NCBI GenBank assembly: GCA_028023455.1
Contig: JAQFVV010000001.1
Span: 20,393,611-20,457,610 of the forward strand
Source: Epiperipatus broadwayi
Lineage: Eukaryota; Onychophora; Udeonychophora; Euonychophora; Peripatidae
DNA length: 64,000 nt
Direction: 5' to 3'
Translations under genes and position numbers: made by a program
In this document: positions 63,376 through 64,000 of the stretch, piece by piece
How the letters are laid out: each line of letters opens with the position of its first letter
How positions within the stretch are numbered: the first letter of the stretch is position 1
The notes under the pieces: generated by a model
Told to the model about the DNA's origin: nothing
What the model saw: only the letters and a program-made list of their open reading frames with translations
Databases searched by the model: none

Positions 63376-64000
63376 AATAAAATTAGAAATAGTATTTGTA
63401 TGAATGTTTATAAAAATAAAAATGTAAATAATGAAACAATTAAAGAACATGATGGTAATAAAGACGAAAATAAAAACTTTTTTATAGATAATAATATTTA
63501 TATTGGTTTTAAGTTATCTAAATTTGTATTTTTAAAATTAAATGAACTATTAAATAAAATTAATAAAAAATACTATATAAATATGAAACCTGTATACAAA
63601 AAGAAGAGAACTTTAAGATCTTTAGTTAATCATAAAGAATTTAATATGCTTGAAGCTATGAATTCAGTGTATTTAATTAAAAGTTTGAATTGTAAAATAA
63701 TGTATTCTATATTGGAACAAGCAAGAATAAATTAAAGACCAGACTATATCAGCATATGATTGATAACAAATCTGCTATCTTTTGTCATAAGTTGAAAACA
63801 GGACATAAAGACTATGAAATTCGACCTTTGGAATGTATTGGTAATTACTTTGAAAGATTTAACAAAGAGAGTATTTATATAGAACATTTAAATCCTAGTT
63901 TAAATAAAATGTTAAAGTAGTTTATATATTTATACAAGGAAATTGACTATTTTTATGTGAATATTTTTTCTTTTTGGTGTTAAAAAATTTTTCTCACTTT
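63376..64000 (+). pseudogene. PLE family 2, second copy, GIY-YIG part (continues off window)
   Basis: Encodes NVYKNKNVNNETIKEHDGNK, then IYIGFKLSKFVFLKLNEL, KKKRTLRSLVNHKEFNML and NSVYLIKSLNCK. A small deletion in an A run then shifts the frame before the YIG half. The stop is at 63918-63920. It is a 5'-truncated copy that starts within the RT-endonuclease linker and is fused, 5' end to 5' end, to the minus-strand copy. The last base of the window still matches 60775, so the 3' region and its hammerhead-like motif should follow outside. Confidence 0.85.

Overview
This is eukaryotic DNA from an invertebrate animal: roughly three-quarters A+T by eye, almost gene-free, and dominated by decayed transposable elements and microsatellites. 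The only host gene I recognise is one internal exon of the planar-cell-polarity/ciliogenesis gene inturned (INTU), on the minus strand at 54855-55315, flanked by good splice sites. INTU, hAT and RTE elements together point to a metazoan. The phylum cannot be fixed from this window.

Layout. 1-900 is the intact 3' end of an RTE-type LINE reverse transcriptase with a (TGA)n tail. Two more degenerate copies lie on the minus strand at 10.1-13.0 kb (EN+RT, interrupted by a 343-bp insertion with a 9-bp target duplication) and 36.9-39.1 kb. 13.99-16.04 kb is a GC-shifted block bounded by TAACGA/TCGTTA motifs. 16.3-17.5 kb is a dead hAT transposase. 21.5-24.98 kb is a nearly intact Penelope-like element (PLE family 1, RT + GIY-YIG) with one stop and one frameshift. 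Its 3' end recurs at 54.12-54.79 kb, inside the INTU intron. PLE family 3 fragments lie at 25.0-25.96 kb (-) and 31.66-33.26 kb (head-to-head pair). PLE family 2 lies at 60.5-63.4 kb (-), joined head-to-head to a second copy at 63.4-64.0 kb (+). A TTAA-bounded MITE lies at 29.5-29.98 kb. An unclassified dispersed repeat occurs at 1.26-1.56, 25.95 and 26.4-26.7 kb, and a divergent satellite-like repeat in both orientations at 56.1-57.5 kb.

Main signal. The PLE-derived sequences repeatedly carry hammerhead-ribozyme-like cores (CUGAUGA - stem II - GAAA - tiny palindromic stem III), at 24.9, 27.05, 35.75, 51.2 (two arms), 54.7 and 60.55 kb, and more weakly at 43.5 and 57.7 kb. Many sit in short inverted pairs, and every inverted pair in the window points outward, 5' end to 5' end. 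This fits the known link between PLEs and hammerhead ribozymes. The stand-alone 55-nt motif at 35.74 kb (three helices, G3/U8 core change), the U3/A8 core at 60.55 kb and the small two-ribozyme foldbacks deserve testing. The rest of the window (1.6-7.5, 7.6-10, 17.5-21.4, 39.3-51.1 and 57.5-60.5 kb) is AT-rich intergenic or intronic DNA in which I see no gene.
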